A stretch of 46,108 nucleotides of DNA from Streptomyces oceani (GCF_001751245.1 NZ_LJGU01000147.1:1947-48054), one strand, 5' to 3'. Counted from the stretch's first letter, positions 8,361 to 16,400 are shown. Notes: a model not told the origin generated them from the sequence alone. Translations and numbers: made by a program.

Positions 8361-8666
8361 CTAGTCCACACACCCCAGTCTCTCCCCGCGCATCCGCGCG
8401 AGGTCCACGCAGTCGTGCAGACACTCCGTCAACCGACGGGTGGTGAACCGTAGTTCCCGCGCGGTGAGCGTGGTTTCCTCGGTGAGCAGGTGTCGGGTGA
8501 GCCACAGCACCTGCTCCGCGTTCCCGAGCATGCTGGCCTCGACGGTGTCGGCCATGGTGGACAGCAGTCCGCTCGGATCGTCGGTGCTGAGGTACGCGGG
8601 CTTGCCGCTGTCCGTACGCCACGGGAGCCGGCGGAGGCCGGCGAGGGCTTGGGGGGCTTCGCTCAA
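8361..8666 (-). CDS. Small conserved hypothetical protein, TTG start
   Basis: This 101-residue protein is not assigned to a functional family. It is predicted to be helical and soluble, with the segment STMADTVEASMLGNAEQVLWL followed by a basic/acidic helix pair ending DCVDLARMRGERLGCVD. The start is taken as TTG at 8666 because GGAG lies about 9 bp upstream and no in-frame ATG or GTG gives a sensible N-terminus. It is divergent from the short GntR regulator, and the repeats at 8739-8762 lie between the two starts, so GntR control is likely. The pairing hints at a common regulatory role but no function can be claimed. Confidence 0.7.
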   Translation of the reverse strand: MSEAPQALAGLRRLPWRTDSGKPAYLSTDDPSGLLSTMADTVEASMLGNAEQVLWLTRHLLTEETTLTARELRFTTRRLTECLHDCVDLARMRGERLGCVD

Positions 8667-8728
8667 GGGGCACGCTCCATCGTGTCGTGGGACCCGGGGT
8701 CTTCGCGGTGTCGCGTCGCCGGGGCGCC

Positions 8729-8762
8729 TTGACACAAGCATACCGAAGTCTACCGAAGTATG
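8729..8762. promoter_or_regulatory. Promoter with tandem 10-bp repeats between divergent genes
   Basis: A consensus -35 TTGACA (8729-8734) is followed by two direct copies of TACCGAAGT (8741-8749 and 8751-8759), exactly one helical turn apart. The pair is bounded by an inverted repeat CATAC (8739-8743) and GTATG (8758-8762). The -10 of the GntR promoter would overlap the second copy. The arrangement suits binding of two dimers of the downstream short GntR protein. Confidence 0.55.
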
Positions 8763-8804
8763 CTCAAGATGCGAAGAATGCCGAGGCGTACTGAACTCGT
8801 GTGC

Positions 8805-9047
8805 ATGAGCATCGATCGGACCCGGGCCATGTGGCCACAGATCGCCACCGCGATCACCGGGCGCATCAAGGACGGGACCTATCCACCGGGCAGCAAGATC
8901 CCGAGTGTGGTGCAGCTCGCCGCCGAGTTCGACGTCGTGAACAGCACCGCACAGCGCGCCATGGAAGCCGTGCGTGCGGAGGGCCTGACCCGCTCGGAGG
9001 CTGGCATGGGCACCTTCGTGCTGACGCCGGAGGAACGGGACCGCTGA
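8805..9047 (+). CDS. Short GntR-family regulator, DNA-binding domain only
   Basis: This 80-residue protein consists almost only of a GntR winged helix: WPQIATAITGRIKDGTYPPGSKIPSVVQLAAEF, then VNSTAQRAMEAVRAEGLTRSEAGMGTFVL. There is no ligand-binding domain, so it resembles minimal YtrA/KorSA-like repressors. Starts at 8760 and 8769 are in frame and would add 12-15 residues, but those lie inside the repeat/promoter region, so ATG 8805 is preferred. Probably autoregulates through the adjacent repeats and controls the divergent gene at 8361-8666. Confidence 0.85.
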   Translation: MSIDRTRAMWPQIATAITGRIKDGTYPPGSKIPSVVQLAAEFDVVNSTAQRAMEAVRAEGLTRSEAGMGTFVLTPEERDR

Positions 9048-9070
9048 CCGTACGCGCTGCCGCACCACCC

Positions 9071-9093
9071 GAGCCCGGACACCGACCGGGCTC
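9071..9093. terminator. Hairpin between convergent genes
   Basis: GAGCCCGG (9071-9078) and CCGGGCTC (9086-9093) form a perfect 8-bp stem with a 7-nt loop. It lies between the convergent GntR and GNAT genes, so it can end transcripts from both sides. There is no T-run, as is usual in Streptomyces. Confidence 0.5.
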
Positions 9094-9112
9094 GCGCCCG
9101 TACGAGCCGTGA

Positions 9113-9526
9113 CTACAGCCGCAGCAGGCCGGCGGCCGTCGGGCGGAAGCCGCAGCGCTGGTAGAAGCCCTCCAGCCGTGGCTCGTAGTCGACGTGTAGC
9201 CACCGCGCCCCGCGCGCCCGCGCCTCCTCGGCCCCGGCGCGTACCAGCCGTACGCCCAGGCCACGGCGGCGAGCGTCCGGACGTACCGTCGTGTCCAGCA
9301 CGAAGGCGTGCGCGCCCCCGTCGGTGGCGAGGTTGACGAAGCCGACCAGCTGGTTCCCCCGATGCGCCGCGACCCAGGCGAGGCTGTGGGACAACACGGG
9401 GGCGAAGGAGGTCGGTTGGTGCTCCGGCCAGGACGCCTCGAACAGCGCGTTGAGTTCGTGATCCGTCAGCTCCGGACACACGGTCAGCACCGTGTCGTCC
9501 GCCGGCGCCGCCGTATCCTTCGCCAT
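9113..9526 (-). CDS. GNAT-family N-acetyltransferase
   Basis: This 137-residue acetyltransferase carries the acetyl-CoA loop VRPDARRRGLGVRLVRAGAEEARARG (RRGLGV) and the C-terminal LHVDYEPRLEGFYQRCGFRPTAAGLLRL. The N-terminal half contains ELNALFEASWPEHQP and the strand LVGFVNLATDGGAHAFVLDTTV. Its small size and Y-E-P/F-Y-x-x-C-G-F end resemble the aminoglycoside/amine GNAT group, but the substrate is unknown. The ATG at 9526 is the only sensible start. It diverges from the SUKH-4-like gene. Confidence 0.88.
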   Translation of the reverse strand: MAKDTAAPADDTVLTVCPELTDHELNALFEASWPEHQPTSFAPVLSHSLAWVAAHRGNQLVGFVNLATDGGAHAFVLDTTVRPDARRRGLGVRLVRAGAEEARARGARWLHVDYEPRLEGFYQRCGFRPTAAGLLRL

Positions 9527-9620
9527 GCCGAGCAGTCTGCCCCGTATACGCGGGGATCCGATACCACGGGTAGGCTCGCCGGATTCCGTTCAGCCACAGC
9601 CCGCAAGGACGTCTGACCCG

Positions 9621-10166
9621 ATGACCTCCACCACGGCCGCCGAGATGCTCGAACTCTTCGGCGAGGAGCACCTGGTACGCCCCGATCCGTCGGCCTCCGT
9701 CACGAAGGGCGCCGACGAGGAGGACGCCCGACTCCTCGCCGACGTTGGCCTGCCCGTCGAGCTGGACATCGTCTTCTCGCTGGAGGTGGAGGGTGACCCG
9801 AGGATCTTCCGGGCGCTGCTCGGCATCCCGGTCGGGCTGGACGAGCCGCTGGACGCGCTGATCCTCGGTGGACCCACCGGGGAGCCGCAATTGCGGTACG
9901 TCCTCGACCTGCGGCGCGGCCGCGTCATGCTGCTCGCCTTCGAGGAGAGCGGGCCGCAGGCCGAGGTCATCAACTCCACGCTGCGGGACTTCCTGGACTT
10001 CCTCAGCCACTACGCCCGGCACCGACAGCGGTTGGCCGCCGACATGCAGCGGGACGCCGCTCCGGAGGTGGAACGACTGGCGGCTCGGATGCGGGAGCAG
10101 GACCCATTGGCCTTCCGCACGGAGGACGGCCTGTGGCCGGTCGTCCTGGACGCCCTCGCCCCGTAG
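9621..10166 (+). CDS. SUKH-4-like immunity-family protein
   Basis: This 181-residue protein fits the SUKH-4 family. It has a Leu-rich N-terminus (AAEMLELFGEEHLVRP), the central GIPVGL and LRYVLDLRRGRVMLLAFE strands, and the typical INSTLRDFLDFLSHYARHR helix (about 122-140) with an acidic C-terminal tail. SUKH proteins bind and neutralise polymorphic toxins, but Streptomyces genomes carry many stand-alone copies without a toxin. No toxin gene is seen beside it, so the function stays open. The ATG at 9621 (MTSTTAAEML) begins the family-like sequence; in-frame upstream codons exist but look non-coding. Confidence 0.75.
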   Translation: MTSTTAAEMLELFGEEHLVRPDPSASVTKGADEEDARLLADVGLPVELDIVFSLEVEGDPRIFRALLGIPVGLDEPLDALILGGPTGEPQLRYVLDLRRGRVMLLAFEESGPQAEVINSTLRDFLDFLSHYARHRQRLAADMQRDAAPEVERLAARMREQDPLAFRTEDGLWPVVLDALAP

Positions 10167-10201
10167 CGGCACCAAGCTGTGGCTCGACGCCGTGCCCGTG
10201 G

Positions 10202-10942
10202 CTACTCCCACACCGGCCGTGCGTCCTTCCACAGGGCGGCGACATGCCCCGCGAAGCGGTCGTACAGGCCGTCCTCCGCCTGTCGGCGCAAACGCAGCAT
10301 CGGAGAGTCGTGCCCGAGCAGCGATGACAGGTGCGGTGTCACCAGCGCCTCGTCGTCGAAGAGGAACACGGACAGCGCGATATGGCGGTCGCTGAACCGA
10401 GCCCGCACTCCGTCGACTTCCCGTAGTCTCTACAACGCGTCCAGGGTGACGCCGATACGGGTGGAAACGGTCAGGGTGACGTCTTCGATTTCCTCCCGTT
10501 GCCGGGTGACCGACGATTCCGGATCACCTACGAGGACGTGCACCTCGCAGCCGTTCTCGGCTTTGCGTTGGAGACGTTCGACCAGGCGGGGTTGTTCCTG
10601 CCACAGGAAGTAGTTCGTGTATCCGGCGAAGACGATGCGACGCTCGGCCGCATCGATCAGCCGTGACCACACGGGGGACGGACATGCGTTGCGGTAGGGG
10701 TAGGCGTCGAGGATCTCGCGTTCGGGTCCGGTCTTCACGGAAGAGCGCACAGCCTTTGGCCACAACACCGTTTCGCTGACTCCTAGCACTTCGGCGACGT
10801 CGGCACTGGTCCGAGGATGCGGGATCTTGAGTGGGTCCGTGAGCCAACGCTCGACCGTCTTCCTGGTCACACCCACTCTAGTTGCCAAGCCACCGGTACC
10901 AAGCTGGGCACTGCGCATAGCATCGCTCAACGCGGTGTTCAA
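10202..10942 (-). pseudogene. XRE-type DUF5919 regulator interrupted by an in-frame amber stop
   Basis: The gene reads as a helix-turn-helix DUF5919 protein. The HTH GLATRVGVTRKTVERWLTDP is followed by VSETVLWPKAVRSSVKTGPEREI and a PLD-like domain (AERRIVFAGYTNYFLWQEQP). At 10430-10432 an amber codon follows TLDAL. The same frame then continues with the expected C-terminus (RLREVDGVRARFSDRHIALSV to ARPVWE) to 10202. The probable start is TTG at 10942, with GGAG 6 bp upstream. One substitution (GAG or similar to TAG) would have truncated a protein of about 246 residues to about 170. The IS110 element lies just upstream of its promoter. Readthrough or sequencing error remain possible. Confidence 0.75.
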
Positions 10943-11039
10943 GAGTTCTCCATAGGACGTTTGGGCTTTTTGGAACGCTACCGTGAGATGCGATCTGTGT
11001 ACCTTCGGTGCCTGCGAAAACCTCGTGAGGGTGACCGAT

Positions 11040-11070
11040 CGTGCTGGCATGACTTCACATTCTCAGCACG
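11040..11070. other. Perfect hairpin upstream of the IS110 region
   Basis: CGTGCTG (11040-11046) and CAGCACG (11064-11070) form a 7-bp stem with a 17-nt loop. It may belong to the promoter region of the XRE gene or to the outer part of the insertion element. Its role is undetermined. Confidence 0.35.
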
Positions 11071-11095
11071 CCAGGACAGCCCGATCTGCCGACCC

Positions 11096-11290
11096 TCAGG
11101 CGGCTCTACCTTCTTGATCGGTTTGATCGAGCCATTCGTAGGGTTGGGTCGCCCAGGGGTGCTGGGTGTGGCTATCAGGCGGCTGCCGTCTCGTGGCATA
11201 CGACGCTTCGCCGCCCGGCACCCCACGACGACTCGGCCGCCGATTAGGAAGTGCGAGCAAGTCGCTGTGTAGAGCAATGCCGGCGAGGTC
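11096..11290 (+). ncRNA. Putative IS110 bridge RNA region
   Basis: IS110-group elements encode a structured bridge RNA in the non-coding end before the transposase. Here GGGGTGCTGGG (11156-11166) pairs with CCCGGCACCCC (11214-11224) as an 11-bp stem with one G-U pair. It encloses a 47-nt region that contains a smaller hairpin TCGT/ACGA (11191-11194/11200-11203). A second small hairpin (GATC repeats, about 11116-11128) precedes it. A long stem with an enlarged internal loop just upstream of the recombinase matches the expected design. The 10-mer TCAGGCGGCT occurs twice (11096-11105, 11175-11184). The exact ends and guide loops are not determined. Confidence 0.42.
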
Positions 11291-11332
11291 GTCCGTGGCA
11301 TGAACAGCACGAACACGTACGTCAGGAGCGCG

Positions 11333-12529
11333 ATGAGCCGGATATGGGCGGGGATCGACAGCGGTAAGGGACACCATCACGGCCTCGCCCTGGACGCGGA
11401 CGGCAAGACGCTGCTGTCGCGGCGGGTGGCCAACGACGAACCCGAGCTGCTGAAGCTGATCGGCAACGTTCTGGACCTGGCCGACGGCCGCGAGGTCACC
11501 TGGGCCATCGACATGACCGGCGGGGAACCCGCGCTGCTGCTGGCCTTGCTGGTCAGCCACGGCCAGCAGGTCCTCTACATGCCCGGCCGTCTGGTGAACC
11601 GGGCCCCCGACGGCTACCGCGGCGAAGGTAAGACAGACGCCCGCGACGCCTACGTCATCGCCGACCAGGCGAGGATGCGCCGCGACCTGCGGCCCATCCG
11701 CCCCGGTGACGAGGCCGCCGTCGAACTCAAGCTGCTGACCGGACGTCGGTCCGACCTGGTCGAGGACCGCACCCGCGTCGTCAACCGCCTGCGCGGCACC
11801 CTGCTGAGCATGTTCCCGGCCCTGGAACGGGCTCTGGATGTGACGAATACCGGTCCGCTCAAGTTGCTGACGGGTTACCAGACCCCAGCTGCGATCCGCC
11901 GAATCGGGAGCACCCGGCTGACCACATGGCTCGCCAACCGCAAAGTCCGCAACGCGAGAGCCCTGGCCGAAGCGGCCGTCGAAGCCGCCGAGCGCCAGCA
12001 CACCGCTGTCCCCGGGGAGAAGACCATCGCGAAGCTGGTCCACACCCTGGCCGAGGAGGTGATGGCCCTCAACGAGCGGATCGCCGAAATGGACAAGCTC
12101 ATCGAGGGCCGGTTTCGCGAGCACGAGCTCGCCGACATCGTCCTGAGCGTCCCCGGCATCGGGGCGACCCTCGGTGCCGAGTTCCTCGCCACCATCGGCG
12201 GCGGCCTGGACGAGTTCGATTCCCCGGACGCCCTGGCCGCCTTCGCCGGCGTCGCCCCCGCACCTCGCGACTCGGGCAAGGTCAGCGGCAACCTCCACCG
12301 GCCGATCACCTACCACCGGAGACTCCAGCGTGTCTTCTACACCTCCGCGCTGGTCAGCGTCCGCTACGACCCAAACTCGCGGAAGTTCTACGACCGCAAA
12401 CGCGCCGAAGGGAAGAAGCACGTCCAGGCCGTGCTCGCCCTCGCCCGCCGACGCGTCAACGTCATCTGGGCCCTGATCCGTGACGGTCGGTGCTATCAAG
12501 TCACACCTCCGGTGACCACAGCCGCTTGA
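11333..12529 (+). CDS. IS110-family transposase (DEDD recombinase)
   Basis: This 398-residue recombinase has an N-terminal RuvC-like domain (WAGIDSGKGHHHGLALD; AIDMTGGEPALLLALL; KTDARDAYVIADQARM, supplying the acidic residues). After a helical middle comes the Transposase_20 domain (VLSVPGIGATLGAEFLATIGG, FAGVAPAPRDSGKVSGNLHRP, with the putative catalytic Ser in RDSG). It is full length, so the element may be active. ATG 11333 was chosen over 11300 because AGGAG lies 4 bp upstream and family members start near this point. It would act with a bridge RNA from the upstream region. Confidence 0.93.
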   Translation: MSRIWAGIDSGKGHHHGLALDADGKTLLSRRVANDEPELLKLIGNVLDLADGREVTWAIDMTGGEPALLLALLVSHGQQVLYMPGRLVNRAPDGYRGEGKTDARDAYVIADQARMRRDLRPIRPGDEAAVELKLLTGRRSDLVEDRTRVVNRLRGTLLSMFPALERALDVTNTGPLKLLTGYQTPAAIRRIGSTRLTTWLANRKVRNARALAEAAVEAAERQHTAVPGEKTIAKLVHTLAEEVMALNERIAEMDKLIEGRFREHELADIVLSVPGIGATLGAEFLATIGGGLDEFDSPDALAAFAGVAPAPRDSGKVSGNLHRPITYHRRLQRVFYTSALVSVRYDPNSRKFYDRKRAEGKKHVQAVLALARRRVNVIWALIRDGRCYQVTPPVTTAA

Positions 12530-12559
12530 CAACAGCATTAGGAAGCGTCGCCAGCCAGA

Positions 12560-12802
12560 GTGACGTCCTCTCCGGACGGCCGGCTCATCACGATCTCGGA
12601 CCCTGACCCGGAGCAGGCGGCGATGCTAGCCGACGCGAAGCACGTCTGGTCGCTCGCACAGGCCACGCTGCTGCTCGATCCCGACGATGTGTCGGTCGGC
12701 GAGTTGCGCGGGACGTTGAGGTTTGTCGCTGAGGCATTGCACAACGTCATCGGGTTCGTGGAACCAGTAGCCCCGAGGGCGTCTGGCAGGCTGGACGTAT
12801 GA
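12560..12802 (+). CDS. Small hypothetical protein coupled to the NHL-thioredoxin gene
   Basis: This 80-residue protein of unknown function is probably real because its stop overlaps the ATG of the next gene (ATGA at 12799-12802). It is acidic and helical (ISDPDPEQAAMLADAKHVWSLAQATLLLDPDDVSVGELRGTLRFVAEALHNVIGF). The GTG at 12560 lies only about 15 bp from the presumed right end of the IS110 element. The insertion may therefore have removed its native promoter or even its first codons. Confidence 0.6.
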   Translation: MTSSPDGRLITISDPDPEQAAMLADAKHVWSLAQATLLLDPDDVSVGELRGTLRFVAEALHNVIGFVEPVAPRASGRLDV

Positions 12803-14679
12803 CCCACCGAACCCGGGTGCGTGCCCCTGAGCTGCGCGGACGTGGCTGGTTGAACACTGGCGGCGAGGAGCTGTCGCTCGCCGAGCTGCGTGGCCGTGTG
12901 GTGTTGCTCGACTTTTGGACCTTCTGCTGTGTCAATTGTCTGCACGTGCTGGACGAGTTGCGGGAGCTGGAGGAGCGGCACGCGGACAGCCTGGTGATCA
13001 TCGGGGTGCACTCGCCGAAGTTCGCGCACGAGGCCGAGCCGGAGGCCGTGATGGACGCCGTCGAGCGGTACGGCGTGCGGCATCCCGTGCTGGACGACCC
13101 GGAGTTGGCCACCTGGAAGCAGTACGCCGTACGCGCCTGGCCCACCCTCGTGGTCATCGACCCGGAGGGCTACGTCGTCGCCCAGCACGCCGGCGAGGGT
13201 CACGCGCACGCGCTGGAGACGGTGGTCACCGAGCTGGAGGCGGAGCACGCGGCGAAGGGCACGCTGCGGCGCGGCGACGGGCCGTACGTACCGCCCGAGC
13301 CGGTCGCCGGCGACCTCCGCTTCCCCGGCAAGGTGCTGTGGCTGCCGGGGCCGGAGCCGGGGCCGGGATCGGATGCCGGTGGGCGCTTCCTGGTCAGCGA
13401 CACCACCCGGCACCAGTTGGTCGAGCTGGCGGCGGACGGCGTGACCGTGCTGCGCCGGATCGGCGAGGGCGTACGCGGACTGCGCGACGGCCCGCCGGAG
13501 GAGGCCCGGTTCAGCGAGCCACAGGGCCTGGCGCTGCTGCCGGACGGCGGCGTGGCGGTGGCGGACACCGTCAACCACGCGCTGCGTCGCTACGACCCGG
13601 ACACCGGCGCCGTGAGCACCCTGGCGGGCACCGGCGCGCAGTGGTGGCAGGGCTCGGCCACGAGCGGACCGGCGCGCGAGGTGGCGCTGTCCTCGCCGTG
13701 GGACGTGGCGTGGTTCGCCGGACGGCTGTGGATCGCGATGGCCGGCGTGCACCAACTGTGGGCGTACGACCCGACGGACGGTTCCCACGTCACCGCCGGC
13801 GGCACGGTCGCCGCGGTGGCCGGCACCACCAACGAGGGGCTGGTGGACGGCCCCGCCGCCGAGGCGTGGTTCGCGCAGCCCTCCGGGCTGGCGGCGACCG
13901 AGGACCGGCTGTGGATCGCCGACTCCGAGACCTCCGCGCTGCGTTGGATGGACCGGGACGGGACGGTGCGTACGGCGGTCGGCAGCGGACTGTTCGACTT
14001 CGGGCACCGGGACGGGGACGCCGAATCCGCTCTGTTCCAGCATCCCTTGGGGGTGACCGCGCTGCCGGACGGCTCGGTCGCGATCGCGGACACGTACAAC
14101 CACGCGTTGCGCCGTTACGACCCCGCCACGCACCAGGTCAGTACGCTGGCCACGGACCTGCGCGAACCCTCCGGCGCGGTGCTGGCGGGAGACACACGAG
14201 AGCCGGCCGGTGGGGCGGAGGAGCTGCTCGTCGTGGAGTCCACGCGGCACCAACTAACCCGGCTGCGGCTGCCGGAGGAGGCCGTACGTGTCGCGGAGGT
14301 GGCGCACCGTACGCAGCGCGCGGCCACCGAGGTGGCGCCCGGCGAGCTGCGGCTCGAGGTGGTGTTCCAGCCGCCGGCCGGGCAGAAGCTGGACGAACGG
14401 TACGGGCCGGCGACCCGCCTGCTGGTCAGCGCCAGCCCGCCGGAGCTGCTGGCCGAGGGTGCGGGCGAGGGCACGGAGCTGAGCCGGCCGCTCGTCCTGG
14501 CGGACGGGGTGGCGGAGGGCGTGCTGCACGTCTCGGCGATGGCGGCGTCCTGTGATGACGCGCCGGAGGTGGAGTATCCGGCCTGCCATGTGCACCAGCA
14601 GGACTGGGGCGTGCCGGTGCGGGTGAGTGAAGGGGGCGCGGCCAGGCTGCCGTTGGTGTTGGCGGGCCTGGACGGCTGA
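12799..14679 (+). CDS. Thioredoxin-like NHL-repeat protein (NHLRC2-like)
   Basis: This 626-residue protein joins a thioredoxin-like domain (about 1-150) to a six-bladed NHL beta-propeller. The redox site is FWTFCCVNCLHVL with the CxxC pair Cys44/Cys47; a cis-Pro region follows at AWPTLVVID. The propeller repeats are visible as SDTTRHQLVELA, FSEPQGLALLPDGGVAVADTVNHALRRYD, FAQPSGLAATEDRLWIADSETSALR and FQHPLGVTALPDGSVAIADTYNHALRRYD. No signal peptide is seen, so it is probably cytoplasmic. The architecture matches animal and bacterial NHLRC2-type proteins of unclear role in redox or protein quality control. Confidence 0.92.
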   Translation: MTHRTRVRAPELRGRGWLNTGGEELSLAELRGRVVLLDFWTFCCVNCLHVLDELRELEERHADSLVIIGVHSPKFAHEAEPEAVMDAVERYGVRHPVLDDPELATWKQYAVRAWPTLVVIDPEGYVVAQHAGEGHAHALETVVTELEAEHAAKGTLRRGDGPYVPPEPVAGDLRFPGKVLWLPGPEPGPGSDAGGRFLVSDTTRHQLVELAADGVTVLRRIGEGVRGLRDGPPEEARFSEPQGLALLPDGGVAVADTVNHALRRYDPDTGAVSTLAGTGAQWWQGSATSGPAREVALSSPWDVAWFAGRLWIAMAGVHQLWAYDPTDGSHVTAGGTVAAVAGTTNEGLVDGPAAEAWFAQPSGLAATEDRLWIADSETSALRWMDRDGTVRTAVGSGLFDFGHRDGDAESALFQHPLGVTALPDGSVAIADTYNHALRRYDPATHQVSTLATDLREPSGAVLAGDTREPAGGAEELLVVESTRHQLTRLRLPEEAVRVAEVAHRTQRAATEVAPGELRLEVVFQPPAGQKLDERYGPATRLLVSASPPELLAEGAGEGTELSRPLVLADGVAEGVLHVSAMAASCDDAPEVEYPACHVHQQDWGVPVRVSEGGAARLPLVLAGLDG

Positions 14680-14842
14680 CCGGCTGGTCGGCCACCGACG
14701 CTGGTCGCTGACCGCCCGCCCGGCACTGATCGGTCGACCGACACCGGGCACTCGCCCGGCGGGATCGGCTGATTCGCGAGGTGATGTGATCCCCGTGCGC
14801 ATACGTCAGGCGAACTGAGTCTCCGGTGCTGAACTGCCCTGT

Positions 14843-14881
14843 CTCACTCGGCCTCCTCACTCGGCCTCCTCACTCGGTCTC
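14843..14881. repeat. Three tandem 13-bp repeats
   Basis: The unit CTCACTCGGCCTC is repeated at 14843-14855 and 14856-14868, and as CTCACTCGGTCTC at 14869-14881. It lies in the gap between the convergent NHL and aminopeptidase genes. No coding or regulatory role is evident. Confidence 0.8.
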
Positions 14882-14952
14882 GTCTCGCCAGCGAGAACCG
14901 GAACATGTCCGGTGAGACGGGGCAGGACGGCACCGTCCAGGGAGCGGCCCGG

Positions 14953-16260
14953 CTAGTCGGTCAGGAACGCCGTCAGGGCGTTCGCCAGCAGGTACGGGTC
15001 GTCCGCGCCGCACAGCTCCCGCGCGGAGTGCATGGACAGGATCGGGACGCCGATGTCCACCGTTGTGATGCCGTGCCGTGCGGCGGTGATCGGGCCGATG
15101 GTGGTGCCGCACGGCATGGCGTTGCTGGAGACGAAGTGCTGCCAGGGCACGCCCGCCCGCTCGCAGGCACCCGCGAAGATCGCGCGGCCGGGACCCTCGG
15201 TGGCGTACCGCTGGTTGACGTTGGTCTTCAGGATCGGCCCGCCGTTCGGCATCGGGCGGTGGCCCGGCTCGTGCCGCTCGGGGTAGTTGGGGTGCACGGC
15301 GTGGCCGGTGTCGGAGGACAGGCAGACGGTGCCGGCGTACGCCCGCGCCCGGTCCTCGTGCGTGCCCCCGCGGGCGTACACCGAGCGGTCCAACACCCGG
15401 CCCAGCAGCGGGCCGTCCGCTCCGGTGTCGGTCTGGCTGCCGTTCTCCTCGTGGTCGAAGGCCGCCAGCACCGGCACCGCGCCCAGGTCCGCGCGCTCGG
15501 CCGCCGCCAGCAGCGCGGCGACGCCCGCGTGCACCGACAGCAGGTTGTCCATGCGCGGGCCGGCGACGAGTTCGCGCTCCCGGCCCAGATAGGCCGGCGG
15601 CTCGACGCTGTGCGTCATCAGGTCCCAGCCGGTTACCTCGCCGGGCCGGACGCCGCTCTCCTCGGCGAGGAACGCGATGAGTTCGCCCTCGCTGGGCTTG
15701 CCGAGGCCCCAGATCGGCGTCATGTGCTGCTGCTTGTCGAGCTTCAGCCCCTCGTTGACCTGGCGGTCCAGATGGATGGCGAGCTGTGGCACGCGCAGCA
15801 GCGGGCGGTCGACGTGCACCAGCCGGCTGGAGCCGTCCCGCAGGGAGAGCCGGCCGGCCAGGCCCAGGTCGCGGTCCAGCCAGGAGTTCAGCAGCGGCCC
15901 GCCATACAGCTCCACGGCCACCTGTCGCCAGCCGCTGGAGCCGGTGTCCGGGATCGGCTTGACCCGGAGGTTCGGGGAGTCGGTGTGCGCGCCGGCGATC
16001 CGGAACGATGCTTCCGGACCGGCGGCCTCCGGGACGTACCAGGCGATCAGGGTGCCGCCTCGCACGACGAACCGCCCGCCCGCGCCGCCGTCCCACGCCT
16101 CGGTCTCCGAGAGCCGCCGGAAGCCGGCCCGCTCGAGGGACTCCGCCGCGCTCGCCGCCGCGTGATACGGCGTGGGTGCGGAGGCCAGGAAGGACAGCAG
16201 ACCGTCGGTGTGGGCGCGGTCGAACGGAGCCGTGGCGTTGGTGGTCATGGCGGTCAGCAT
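14953..16260 (-). CDS. M18-family aminopeptidase
   Basis: This 435-residue protein is a complete M18 (aspartyl aminopeptidase-type) dinuclear zinc peptidase. The metal ligands are visible as AGAHTDSPN, PRMDN, FDHEENGS, SSDTGHAVHPNY and the final His in ILSMHSARE. It removes N-terminal amino acids, often acidic ones, in the cytoplasm. ATG 16260 has GGGGAG about 8 bp upstream; ATG 16248 is an alternative. It is separated by a strong terminator from the acyl-CoA dehydrogenase upstream, so it has its own promoter. Confidence 0.93.
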   Translation of the reverse strand: MLTAMTTNATAPFDRAHTDGLLSFLASAPTPYHAAASAAESLERAGFRRLSETEAWDGGAGGRFVVRGGTLIAWYVPEAAGPEASFRIAGAHTDSPNLRVKPIPDTGSSGWRQVAVELYGGPLLNSWLDRDLGLAGRLSLRDGSSRLVHVDRPLLRVPQLAIHLDRQVNEGLKLDKQQHMTPIWGLGKPSEGELIAFLAEESGVRPGEVTGWDLMTHSVEPPAYLGRERELVAGPRMDNLLSVHAGVAALLAAAERADLGAVPVLAAFDHEENGSQTDTGADGPLLGRVLDRSVYARGGTHEDRARAYAGTVCLSSDTGHAVHPNYPERHEPGHRPMPNGGPILKTNVNQRYATEGPGRAIFAGACERAGVPWQHFVSSNAMPCGTTIGPITAARHGITTVDIGVPILSMHSARELCGADDPYLLANALTAFLTD

Positions 16261-16364
16261 ACGGACGATCTCCCCGCCGTGGGTGGCCGGATCGAGGTCT
16301 GTGGATAACTCTGCCAGCCGGCCCGCTGGTTGGCGGGTGGGTGCGCCGATACCGGCACACAGGC

Positions 16365-16400
16365 GAGGGCCGTGCTCCCCCGACCGGGAGCACGGCCCTC
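16365..16400 (-). terminator. Strong intrinsic terminator of the acyl-CoA dehydrogenase gene
   Basis: GAGGGCCGTGCTCCC (16365-16379) pairs perfectly with GGGAGCACGGCCCTC (16386-16400): a 15-bp stem and 6-nt loop, 37 bp after the acyl-CoA dehydrogenase stop. Confidence 0.85.

Larger units (their letters stand above)
11080..12546 (+). mobile_element. IS110-family insertion element (boundaries approximate)
   Basis: The element consists of a left non-coding end with strong secondary structure, one DEDD transposase gene and a very short right end. IS110 elements lack clear terminal inverted repeats and target duplications, so the ends are estimates. The motif ATTAGGAAG occurs at 11243-11251 and again at 12537-12545 just after the transposase, the latter probably marking the right boundary. 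The left boundary is placed loosely upstream of the folded region. The element separates the XRE pseudogene promoter from the operon starting at 12560. Confidence 0.65.

Noticed and set aside
11096..12538. A 480-codon minus-strand frame across the IS110 transposase
   Set aside because: It mirrors the transposase gene; the plus strand has full DEDD and Transposase_20 motifs and the minus frame has none.
14680..14952. Possible small gene between the NHL and aminopeptidase genes
   Set aside because: Only short frames with no start context; the region holds tandem 13-bp repeats and hairpins.
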